From: Gammaproteobacteria bacterium
GTDB taxonomy: Bacteria; Pseudomonadota; Gammaproteobacteria; SZUA-21
Length of the DNA: 8,924 bases
Reading direction: 5' to 3'
NCBI GenBank assembly: GCA_003233075.1
Contig: QIKQ01000371.1
Span: 1-8,924, forward strand
Shown piece after piece: positions 1 through 5,693 of this stretch. The position numbers and the translations under genes were made by a program. Each line of letters begins with the position of its first letter. The stretch's first letter is position 1. Below the pieces are notes generated by a model that was not told where the DNA came from, ran no database searches, and saw only the letters and a program-made list of their open reading frames with translations.

Positions 1-1026
1 GATTCTGCCTTCGCATCGCAAAGCGCTTGATGTCATGAAGATCTGTCGCACCCAGCACAGTCCACGTATGTTGGCGGGCTGCTCCGAGTGTGACCACCAA
101 ATGCTTGTACCTCATTCGTGTGGACATCGCAATTGTCCGCATTGCCAACATCATGAAAGCCAGCAATGGCTGGAGCGACAACTTCAGAAACAGGTGCCTG
201 CTGAGTATTTTTTAATGACCTTCACTTTGCCTGCCGAACTTAGACCGTTGGCCTGGCGTCATCAACGTAAACTCTATTCGTTGATGATCCAGTGTTGCTG
301 GGAAACGGTGCGCACTTTTTCTGAAAACGACCCACAGCTTCAGGGCACTCCCGGGGCGATTGCGGTGTTGCACACCCATTCACGTCGCCTGAATTTTCAT
401 CCTCATGTGCATCTGGTGATCCCGGCTGCGGCCATTGATGCGAGAAAAAAACTCTGGCGAACCAAAGGCAAGATCAAAAACAAAAAAAGCTACCTGTTCA
501 ACCACAAGGCACTCGCGAAAGTCTTTCGCGCCAAACTACTTAACGCCCTCTCCCAAGCCGGGCTTGCCCTGCCCGAGCGCTATCCCAAAAAATGGGTGGT
601 GGATTGTAAATCTGTCGGCTCTGGTGAAAAAGCCCTGATCTATCTCGGCCGTTATCTCTATCGCGGCGTCATTCAAGAGAAAGATATTGTTACCTGTGAA
701 AAGGGCAAGGTTACTTTCCGCTATCAAAACGCCAAGACAAAACAAAGGGAGTACGGAAAGGTCACTGGTGCCAAATTCCTCTGGTTGGTTCTCCAACATT
801 GTTTACCAAAAGGCTTTAGACGTGCGCGTAACTTTGGTTTTCTGCAAACAGCAAACACTTGATTTTGTTGCTCCAGTGGTTACTCGGGCTTGATCCAAAT
901 CGAGCCTTGGCCTGGTTGAAAAAAAGACCTCAGTGGGTTTGTTCCTGCTGTGGCGCGAAGATGACGATACTCCAGACAAGGCTGCCGCCGCTGTTCTCGT
1001 TGACAAGACCGCGACTAACAGGATGA
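1..1026 (+). pseudogene. IS91-family Y2 (HUH) transposase, 5'-truncated by window edge and frameshifted
   Basis: This is a single-strand DNA transposase of the IS91/ISCR rolling-circle type. The reading frame is open from base 2, so the true start lies outside the window; the ATG at 35 is probably internal, because residues before it (SHRKALDV) resemble the usual family N-terminus. Numbering from that Met, a zinc-binding region has C16xxC19, C29, H31 and C34xxC37. The HUH metal motif is in FHPHVHLVI (H122-H126). The paired catalytic tyrosines are Y203 and Y207 in YLGRY. The frame stops at 860-862, but the expected C-terminus continues from about 847 to a TGA at 1024-1026 in the next frame, including WLKKRPQWVCSCCGAKM. 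One missing base near 845-846 explains this. The gene is therefore probably inactive, unless the shift is a sequencing error or is bypassed. Family assignment is very secure. Confidence -1.
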
Positions 1027-1178
1027 CTCACTTGAGAGTTTTGATTATGTAACCGATTAGTGTCAATCTGGTGAGAAAGGAATTCGGATTTCTTAGCCGA
1101 GAAGTGTACTCGACTTTTAGAACGACAAAACAAGCTAATATTTTCCTGTTTCAATGTCAGGTTGCTGCAACGGCAACG

Positions 1179-1232
1179 CTCATTGCTTAGAGTTAAGAAC
1201 TGTGAGTAACGCAATGCTCATAAAGCAATGAG
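1179..1232. repeat. 10-bp perfect inverted repeat downstream of transposase
   Basis: CTCATTGCTT at 1179-1188 is the exact reverse complement of AAGCAATGAG at 1223-1232, separated by 34 bases. No T-run follows, so it does not look like an intrinsic terminator. Its place after the transposase suggests part of the subterminal structure of the IS end, but this is inference. Confidence -1.
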
Positions 1233-1283
1233 ATTCAAAAAGATATTTTCATAACAAACTATTACTTCCCATCTGGCGGGCTT

Positions 1284-1344
1284 GTCCAACAAACGGTTCA
1301 GATTGTGGTTCGTTCCTCACACAATCTAACCTTATTCGTTATAC
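1284..1344 (+). repeat. attC-like (59-base-element-like) hairpin or IS91 origin end
   Basis: The site reads in attC order. A GTCCAAC box (R'') at 1284-1290 is followed by a 5-base spacer and GTTCAGAT (L'') at 1296-1303. After a central segment come ATCTAAC (L') at 1324-1330, a 7-base spacer and GTTATAC (R') at 1338-1344. AGATTGTG (1300-1307) pairs perfectly with CACAATCT (1320-1327), and GGTT (1295-1298) pairs with AACC (1328-1331). This leaves C1299 unpaired, where attC sites have their extrahelical base. Points against attC: the R boxes pair at only 5 of 7 positions, the second spacer is long, and no cassette gene ends just upstream. The alternative is the oriIS hairpin of the IS91 remnant. 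Confidence -1.
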
Positions 1345-1405
1345 ATTATCCTCGTCTCGCAATTCCTTGCAAAGTCTTAAACTTTAAGCAAAAAGCTGAG
1401 CTCAC

Positions 1406-1434
1406 TTTCGGATAGACTCGCTTTAGTGTAAAAT
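1406..1434 (+). promoter_or_regulatory. Possible sigma70-type promoter for the SulP gene
   Basis: TAAAAT at 1429-1434 is a near-consensus -10 box, with TTTCGG at 1406-1411 as a poor -35 box 17 bases upstream. Transcription would begin about 50 bases before the ATG at 1493. A second AT-rich stretch (TATAAATATAT from 1467) is an alternative. The -35 match is weak, so this is a candidate only. Confidence -1.
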
Positions 1435-1492
1435 AAGCTGTTTTACCGAATCTAAATGCACTTCTTTATAAATATATGATGGGATTTAAAGA

Positions 1493-3700
1493 ATGGACCT
1501 AAGAGCGATTAAAGACTCAGTATTGAGTCGATTTGTGCCATTTTTAGCTTGGTTACCCGAACTAAAAAATAAAGACACATTACGAGCCGACATTATTGCC
1601 GGCATTACCGTAGCCATGATATTAATTCCACAATCAATGGCTTACGCATCTCTAGCCGGATTAGAACCTTATTATGGATTATATGCGGCGTTTTTACCGC
1701 CATTGGTAGCCGCTTTATTTGGCTCTTCGCGTCAATTAGCCACTGGCCCTGTCGCGGTCGTTTCATTATTAACCGCTTCTGCACTTGGGCCCATTATTGG
1801 TACAGATGACCCAATGACTTACGCCTATTATGCGATCTTACTCGCTTTGCTAGTTGGTTTGTTCCAATTGTCTTTGGGCTTATTAAGATTAGGCGTGATT
1901 CTGAATTTCCTATCTCACCCAGTAGTACTCGGCTTTACTAATGCCGCCGCAATTATTATCGCCACCTCGCAGCTTAATAAAGTCTTTGGCGTAGAAGTAG
2001 AAAAAGCTGCCGATGGGTATCACTATCAGTTTGTTTGGGATACCTTGGTTGCGACTACAAAATACATACACTGGCCAACCTTATTTATGGCCATTCTCGC
2101 TTTTGCCATTATGATCATTGCTAAGCGTAAAAACCCTAAATTACCCAACGTGTTATTTGCGGTCGCACTGACGACCATATTATCTTCATTTATAAATTTT
2201 CATGGAGAAAATCAAAATGTAACCGTGAGTAATATAAAAGCACCGGAAATAACTGAAAATATTAAGACCTACATTAAAAATGATGGTCTCATTAAAAAGC
2301 TAAAAGTAAGATTAAAAGCCTCGCAAAAACGACAGGCTCAGATGGAATTGGAATTTGCGAAAAATCACAGCGCCTTGCGAGTTCAACGCAATAAAACCAT
2401 CGACACTAAATCAGAAATAAGCAAATTAGTTGAAACCAATGCAAGCTTAATGCGATATATAAAATTGCTTAATTTCGGCATTCTCAAAGAACCTAATTCT
2501 GACGAAGCTAAATATTATTTAGATCCAGACGGTGAAAGCTCGAAGTATGAAAGCAATGGCTGGCATATTAAAGAAATAGTCGATAGCGACAAGGGCATTC
2601 AAATTACCATGATCTCAGGTGGCAATGTTGTTGGCACCGTACCGCAAGGACTTCCTATATTCAAGGTACCTGGTGCTAATATAGAGGGTTTTAGCTGGGG
2701 ATTAATTTTAAGTCTCCTCCCAATGGCCATGGTTATTTCCTTAATCGGCTTTATGGAAGCAATTTCAATTGCTAAAACCATGGCATCAAAAACCCGCCAA
2801 CGCTTAGATGCAAATCAGGAATTAGTGGGGCAAGGCTTAGCAAATATTGGCGGCAGTCTCTTCCAAAGTTATCCAGTCTCAGGATCTTTTTCACGCTCCG
2901 CCGTAAATATAAGTACGGGGGCCGTTACTGGCTTTTCCTCGATCGTGACCAGCATTATTGTCGCTCTCACCTTATTATTTTTTACACCCTTGCTTTATAG
3001 CTTACCGCAAGCAACTTTAGCTGCGGTTATTATGATGGCTGTTATCGGCCTAGTGAATGTCAAGTCAATTAAACATGCCTGGCTTGCCAATAAGCATGAC
3101 GGCATAGTTACGATAGTCACCTTTGTGCTGACTTTGACTTACGCACCTCATCTCGAAATGGGCATTATGTTTGGTATCGCATTATCGCTCTCTTTATTTC
3201 TATACCGCACTATGACTCCTCGACTAGTCTTTTTAGCTAAACATGCCGACGGCACTATGCGCGAAGCTAAAGCCTATAACCTGGGTATCTGCAAAGAAAT
3301 CGCGATGCTTCGTTATGAGGGCTCGCTCTATTTTGCCAATACTTCCTATCTAGAAGACAAGGTACAAAAAGTGGTAGCCAGAGCACCCAATCTAAAATTT
3401 CTGATAATCGATGGCGTTAGTATTAACCAAGTGGATGCAACCGGCGAAGAAATGCTAAGAGAAATTTGTCGACGCTTAGAAGATATCGATATTGAAGTAT
3501 TATTTACTCGATTTAAAAAACCGATTTTAGATATGCTGGAAAGGACTCATTTTATTTCCGACCATGGACGAGAGTACTTTTACCGAAAACCTGAGCTCGC
3601 CCTGGAGTTTGCCTGGGCACAACTTGAAGAAAACCATAAAGACACTTGTCCGCTCAATGCCTATATAGATCCAAATATAGATCAAAAAAAGGAAAGCTAA
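1493..3700 (+). CDS. SulP/SLC26-family inorganic anion transporter with STAS domain and large insertion
   Basis: An inner-membrane anion carrier of the SulP family; members move sulfate, bicarbonate or other anions, and nothing here fixes the substrate. The N-terminus has the family signature (RADIIAGITVAMILIPQSMAYA, about 31-51, then GLEPYYGLYAAFLPP). The membrane helices form two inverted 7-helix repeats, about 33-235 and 400-572. A C-terminal cytoplasmic STAS domain spans about 600-712 with a VDATGEEML loop (647-655). Between helices 7 and 8, residues about 236-378 (bases 2198-2626) form a long Lys/Glu-rich, coiled-coil-like insertion just before the family motif VGTVPQGLP. It lengthens the protein to 735 residues against the usual 500-600. 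In the family fold that loop faces the periplasm (inferred). The ATG at 1493 has only a weak ribosome site (GGG at 1481-1483), but the protein begins in the usual family position. No partner gene is adjacent. Confidence -1.
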   Translation: MDLRAIKDSVLSRFVPFLAWLPELKNKDTLRADIIAGITVAMILIPQSMAYASLAGLEPYYGLYAAFLPPLVAALFGSSRQLATGPVAVVSLLTASALGPIIGTDDPMTYAYYAILLALLVGLFQLSLGLLRLGVILNFLSHPVVLGFTNAAAIIIATSQLNKVFGVEVEKAADGYHYQFVWDTLVATTKYIHWPTLFMAILAFAIMIIAKRKNPKLPNVLFAVALTTILSSFINFHGENQNVTVSNIKAPEITENIKTYIKNDGLIKKLKVRLKASQKRQAQMELEFAKNHSALRVQRNKTIDTKSEISKLVETNASLMRYIKLLNFGILKEPNSDEAKYYLDPDGESSKYESNGWHIKEIVDSDKGIQITMISGGNVVGTVPQGLPIFKVPGANIEGFSWGLILSLLPMAMVISLIGFMEAISIAKTMASKTRQRLDANQELVGQGLANIGGSLFQSYPVSGSFSRSAVNISTGAVTGFSSIVTSIIVALTLLFFTPLLYSLPQATLAAVIMMAVIGLVNVKSIKHAWLANKHDGIVTIVTFVLTLTYAPHLEMGIMFGIALSLSLFLYRTMTPRLVFLAKHADGTMREAKAYNLGICKEIAMLRYEGSLYFANTSYLEDKVQKVVARAPNLKFLIIDGVSINQVDATGEEMLREICRRLEDIDIEVLFTRFKKPILDMLERTHFISDHGREYFYRKPELALEFAWAQLEENHKDTCPLNAYIDPNIDQKKES

Positions 3701-3704
3701 GGAA

Positions 3705-3723
3705 CCTCTGATTAACTCAGGGG
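3705..3723 (+). terminator. Short GC-containing hairpin just after the SulP stop
   Basis: CCTCTGA (3705-3711) pairs with TCAGGGG (3717-3723) with one G-T wobble and a 5-base loop, followed by TTTGTG. It starts four bases after the SulP stop codon and may end that transcript, although the T-run is short. Confidence -1.
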
Positions 3724-3730
3724 TTTGTGA

Positions 3731-3760
3731 AACAAGAAAAAATCACACTTTTTTCTTGTT
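3731..3760. terminator. Probable bidirectional terminator between convergent genes
   Basis: AACAAGAAAAAA (3731-3742) and TTTTTTCTTGTT (3749-3760) are perfect 12-bp reverse complements around the 6-base loop TCACAC. The A-tract/T-tract symmetry puts a U-rich arm in either transcript, which suits a terminator shared by the plus-strand SulP gene and the minus-strand operon ending at 3884. The stem itself is AT-rich, so strength is uncertain. Confidence -1.
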
Positions 3761-3767
3761 GTGCCCA

Positions 3768-3857
3768 AACAATTCAGGGACGAATTGTTCAGAACATCCC
3801 GAAGTTTAAATATAATATTTAATACTAATCGAGTCAGGTCACCTAAAACAACCTGAC
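3768..3857. repeat. Two further hairpins in the convergent intergenic region
   Basis: AACAATTC (3768-3775) pairs with GAATTGTT (3782-3789) around a 6-base loop. GTCAGGT (3833-3839) pairs with ACCTGAC (3851-3857) around an 11-base loop and is followed by the T-rich stretch 3861-3876. With the two upstream hairpins this makes four stem-loops in about 150 bp. They may be back-up terminators or pieces of dispersed palindromic repeats; the sequence does not decide. Confidence -1.
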
Positions 3858-3883
3858 ACCTTATTTTCTCTTTTTCCGAGTAA

Positions 3884-4174
3884 CTACTCTACGTCCTTAA
3901 GCCAGCCTTGTAATGCTTCAATTATTTTTTCTGCTTGGGCCACACTCGAAATATTAAATTTAGATTTTTGGTTATACTTGCCATTTTGTTTTTGATATCG
4001 TGCAATCATGTATTTGTCTGGTCCCCACTCTTCTTTTGGGCGATTCCAGTCTTGATATCGATACATGATTGTTGACCAAGCCCCTTTGGACAAGATTTTT
4101 TTATCAAGCTCCCGCCTAACCAACTTTCCTTCTTCTTTAAAATCGATTGTTAATTCGTCAATAGTTTCTGCCAT
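3884..4174 (-). CDS. Small conserved hypothetical protein, possibly PC4/YdbC-like nucleic-acid-binding fold
   Basis: A soluble 96-residue protein with no signal peptide or membrane segment. The core 'LSKGAWSTIMYRYQDWNR' followed by 'DKYMIARYQKQNGKY', 'SKFNIS' and a C-terminal helix (about 77-94) looks like a well-conserved bacterial hypothetical family that I recall only by its pattern. Strand-rich first part, exposed aromatic and basic residues, then one helix: this order resembles the small PC4/YdbC single-strand-DNA-binding fold, which is an inference without a search. The start is well supported: AAGGA lies six bases before the ATG. It is the second gene of a two-gene operon, 22 bases after the stop of the 111-residue gene, and runs towards the terminator cluster shared with the SulP gene. 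Confidence -1.
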   Translation of the reverse strand: MAETIDELTIDFKEEGKLVRRELDKKILSKGAWSTIMYRYQDWNRPKEEWGPDKYMIARYQKQNGKYNQKSKFNISSVAQAEKIIEALQGWLKDVE

Positions 4175-4196
4175 GTTAATTCCTTTAGTCGTCTGT

Positions 4197-4532
4197 TTAG
4201 TGCACCGAACCTTCGTTTAAAAATGATGCGATAGGGTTCACTTGTTCAATTTCGATCACTATCGTTTCTTCGAGAGGAATTCTTTCCTCTGCGATTTCAG
4301 GACGTATACTTTGAGAAAATTGTAACATGATTGTCATTCCTTGGTAATCCACAGAACTCGGTTCCGTATCAGCAATAAGCGATTCTAACTTGCCTATATG
4401 TGTATCCAATACCTGACACTGCTCCTGCGTCTCCAAATGTTGAAATTCTTGGGTAAATTTAATATGAATTTCACGCTCCGAGGTCTCGATATTTTCAATA
4501 AGTTGGATAGTAAAAGGTCCTTCGATCAACAT
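4197..4532 (-). CDS. Hypothetical acidic protein, first gene of a two-gene operon
   Basis: I do not recognise this 111-residue protein. It is acidic, with alternating hydrophobic stretches that suggest strands (FTIQLIENI, EIHIKFT, MTIMLQFS, ETIVIEIEQV) and one amphipathic helix (about 34-55, ETQEQCQVLDTHIGKLESLIAD). It has no signal peptide, no membrane segment, and only one Cys. The ATG at 4532 is preceded by GAGGAA with about six bases of spacing, a strong ribosome site. A sigma70-like promoter lies 49-77 bases upstream of the start codon. The spacing to the next gene (22 bases) implies co-transcription, so the two products may act together or interact; that is the only functional hint available. 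Confidence -1.
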   Translation of the reverse strand: MLIEGPFTIQLIENIETSEREIHIKFTQEFQHLETQEQCQVLDTHIGKLESLIADTEPSSVDYQGMTIMLQFSQSIRPEIAEERIPLEETIVIEIEQVNPIASFLNEGSVH

Positions 4533-4580
4533 TATTATTCCTCATAATTAGTTAGCCTGCATATTTCATAAGTGCTGACC

Positions 4581-4609
4581 ACTAAACTGAAATTCTAACA
4601 ATGAGTCAA
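4581..4609 (-). promoter_or_regulatory. Sigma70-like promoter for the two-gene minus-strand operon
   Basis: On the minus strand TTGACT (4609-4604, 5 of 6 to consensus) and TTTAGT (4586-4581, 4 of 6) are separated by exactly 17 bases. The predicted start of transcription, near 4574, gives a leader of about 40 bases before the ATG at 4532, which contains its ribosome site. This is the best promoter candidate in the window. Confidence -1.
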
Positions 4610-4624
4610 AAACTCGCTATCAGA

Positions 4625-4771
4625 TTTCAGGGTATCAATTCGATACAGTTTGTCCTATTTGGGCTCAGTATAAATCAGGCGTTGCATTTCGCTTGATCGC
4701 CCTCAAACCATAACCACAGCTATGCTTTTTCGGACGATCAAGCAAACTGCTTAGCCCGATTTCCCCTGAAA
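4625..4771. repeat. Nested long-range palindrome, possible structured RNA or degenerate mobile repeat
   Basis: Three perfect complementary pairs nest inside each other: TTTCAGGG (4625-4632) with CCCTGAAA (4764-4771), GGGCT (4661-4665) with AGCCC (4753-4757), and GCTTGATCG (4691-4699) with CGATCAAGC (4735-4743). A small extra stem, GTATC/GATAC, sits at 4632-4646. The near-direct repeat ATTCTAACAAT (4592-4602) / ATTCTAACGAT (4809-4819) brackets the whole, a possible trace of target duplication. A 38-codon minus-strand reading frame (ATG at about 4785) crosses it but has no ribosome site or recognisable product. The rest of the gap, 4772-4994, shows only small hairpins and no gene. Confidence -1.
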
Positions 4772-4994
4772 CCCAAATCATATATGAAATAAGCAGGCCT
4801 AGCTGGCCATTCTAACGATAGACCATTTTTTCAGCAAGTTAATTTAATGCAAGAAGTAGAATAAATAGGCATACAAGTTATTTAGTTGGAATATAACTCA
4901 CGACGCTATTCCTAGTCCGCTTTTTCACAGCACTTCGTAGCGAGACGATTTAAGTGTATCCTTAATGAAACCCGAAGGGGTTCAAAGGGCAAGG

Positions 4995-5102
4995 GTATGC
5001 TATAACTCGTTTTCACAACCGACAAGTGCGCAGGCATAATCAAATATATTCAGTCACCGTTTTTTGAGCACTTGGACCAAATGAAAACGAGTCATAGTAT
5101 GC
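4995..5102. mobile_element. MITE-like element with terminal inverted repeats and 6-bp flanking repeat
   Basis: TATAACTCGTTTTCA at 5001-5015 and TGAAAACGAGTCATA at 5082-5096 are reverse complements at 14 of 15 positions. They are flanked by the identical hexamer GTATGC at 4995-5000 and 5097-5102, which looks like a target-site duplication. The core is about 96 bp and has no coding capacity. A second inner pair, CAAGTGC (5023-5029) and GCACTTG (5068-5074), nests inside the ends. This is what a miniature inverted-repeat transposable element would look like. No matching transposase is in the window, so the family is unknown. Confidence -1.
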
Positions 5103-5142
5103 AATTGGGCCGTCGCAGTAGATGGGCCGTGAGAAATGCGAG

Positions 5143-5580
5143 CTAGCTACTGATGGCTTCATCCTCATCTCCAGCAGGAAACTGCCCGGCGTATTTGGCT
5201 ATCCATTCTATTGCGGCGTCATGACCGCTTAATTTTTTACCTTCTGTACGTAAAATTTCATTTTTATAATGTTCAATATGACAAATTTGTTCAACCATGC
5301 GAATTTTAAATTCATCATTTTCATCTAAAAACTCAATTCCAATTTCAAATTGATTTTCTTTAGGTCGACACCACTTTATTGTACCAGTGGTTTCAAAGGG
5401 AGGTTGCACGAACGGTATTTGAATTTTGACTATAACACCTAGCTCATGTGCGACATTAGATATTAGAGATAAGCCGCCATGACTAAAATTCTGTAACTTG
5501 GGAATATCGAGGCGTGTTTGGCCATCATCCGGTATAACTTCTATCGGCACATCAGACGGATGACGTATATAACTGCGCAT
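5143..5580 (-). CDS. PilZ-domain c-di-GMP-binding protein
   Basis: A 145-residue cytoplasmic protein of the PilZ family, receptors that bind the second messenger cyclic di-GMP and adjust motility, adhesion or secretion through protein contacts. Both nucleotide-binding signatures are intact: RxxxR as R2-S-Y-I-R6 at the N-terminus and [DN]xSxxG as N31-F-S-H-G-G36. The beta-barrel runs to about residue 86 (GTIKWCRPKENQFEIGIEF). A helical tail follows (about 90-135) ending in AAIEWIAKYAGQFP, seen in a gammaproteobacterial PilZ subgroup. It stands alone: its start lies 113 bases after the peptidase stop, and about 600 non-coding bases follow its stop. The ribosome site before the ATG at 5580 is weak. 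An upstream start is unlikely, because the RxxxR motif already sits at residue 2. The partner is unknown. Confidence -1.
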   Translation of the reverse strand: MRSYIRHPSDVPIEVIPDDGQTRLDIPKLQNFSHGGLSLISNVAHELGVIVKIQIPFVQPPFETTGTIKWCRPKENQFEIGIEFLDENDEFKIRMVEQICHIEHYKNEILRTEGKKLSGHDAAIEWIAKYAGQFPAGDEDEAISS

Positions 5581-5613
5581 TAGTAATTACTTTCGCTCAC
5601 AAAGAACAACTAA

Positions 5614-5642
5614 AATACAAGATATCCACAACTAACAATCAA
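5614..5642 (-). promoter_or_regulatory. Candidate promoter for the PilZ gene
   Basis: On the minus strand TTGATT (5642-5637) and TGTATT (5619-5614) match the sigma70 boxes at 4 of 6 positions each with a 17-base spacer, about 35 bases before the start codon. The region is AT-rich, so chance matches are likely and support is modest. Between the peptidase stop and this site there is only a weak hairpin, CTATCT/AGATAG (5673-5687), and an AT-only stem followed by TTTT, a poor terminator. Confidence -1.
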
Positions 5643-5693
5643 ACCTATTAGACAAAATAATTTCTGATTATTCTATCTAAGAGATAGTCTATA

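Larger units (their letters stand above)
1..1344 (+). mobile_element. IS91-like element, right-hand part
   Basis: The transposase pseudogene plus about 320 bp of downstream non-coding DNA are taken as the right part of an IS91-like element. In this family the replication-origin end (oriIS) lies 3' of the transposase and contains a hairpin, and the insertion target is a GAAC or CAAG tetranucleotide. A strong hairpin sits at 1295-1331, about 270 bp after the transposase stop, a plausible place for that end. The exact boundary is not visible: a CTTG at 1366-1369 is one candidate target but may be chance. The left end is outside the window. The stretch 1027-1283 holds no convincing gene on either strand. 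Confidence -1.

Noticed and set aside
829..862. Programmed -1 frameshifting in the transposase
   Set aside because: No proper X-XXY-YYZ slippery heptamer in frame and no obvious downstream stimulator; a simple one-base deletion is more economical.
687..893. Plus-strand 68-codon frame overlapping the frameshift site
   Set aside because: It is in the third frame, not the one that continues the transposase (which runs 847-1026), and has no family features.
930..1214. Minus-strand 94-codon frame
   Set aside because: It overlaps the transposase 3' end antisense, has no ribosome site or recognisable family, and its composition is that of a shadow frame.
4969..4982. AACCC-GAAG-GGGTT hairpin as a terminator
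   Set aside because: No T-run on either side and no gene ending close enough to need it.
5106..5130. Direct repeat TGGGCCGT (5106-5113 and 5123-5130)
   Set aside because: Only two 8-bp units with no further structure; could be chance.
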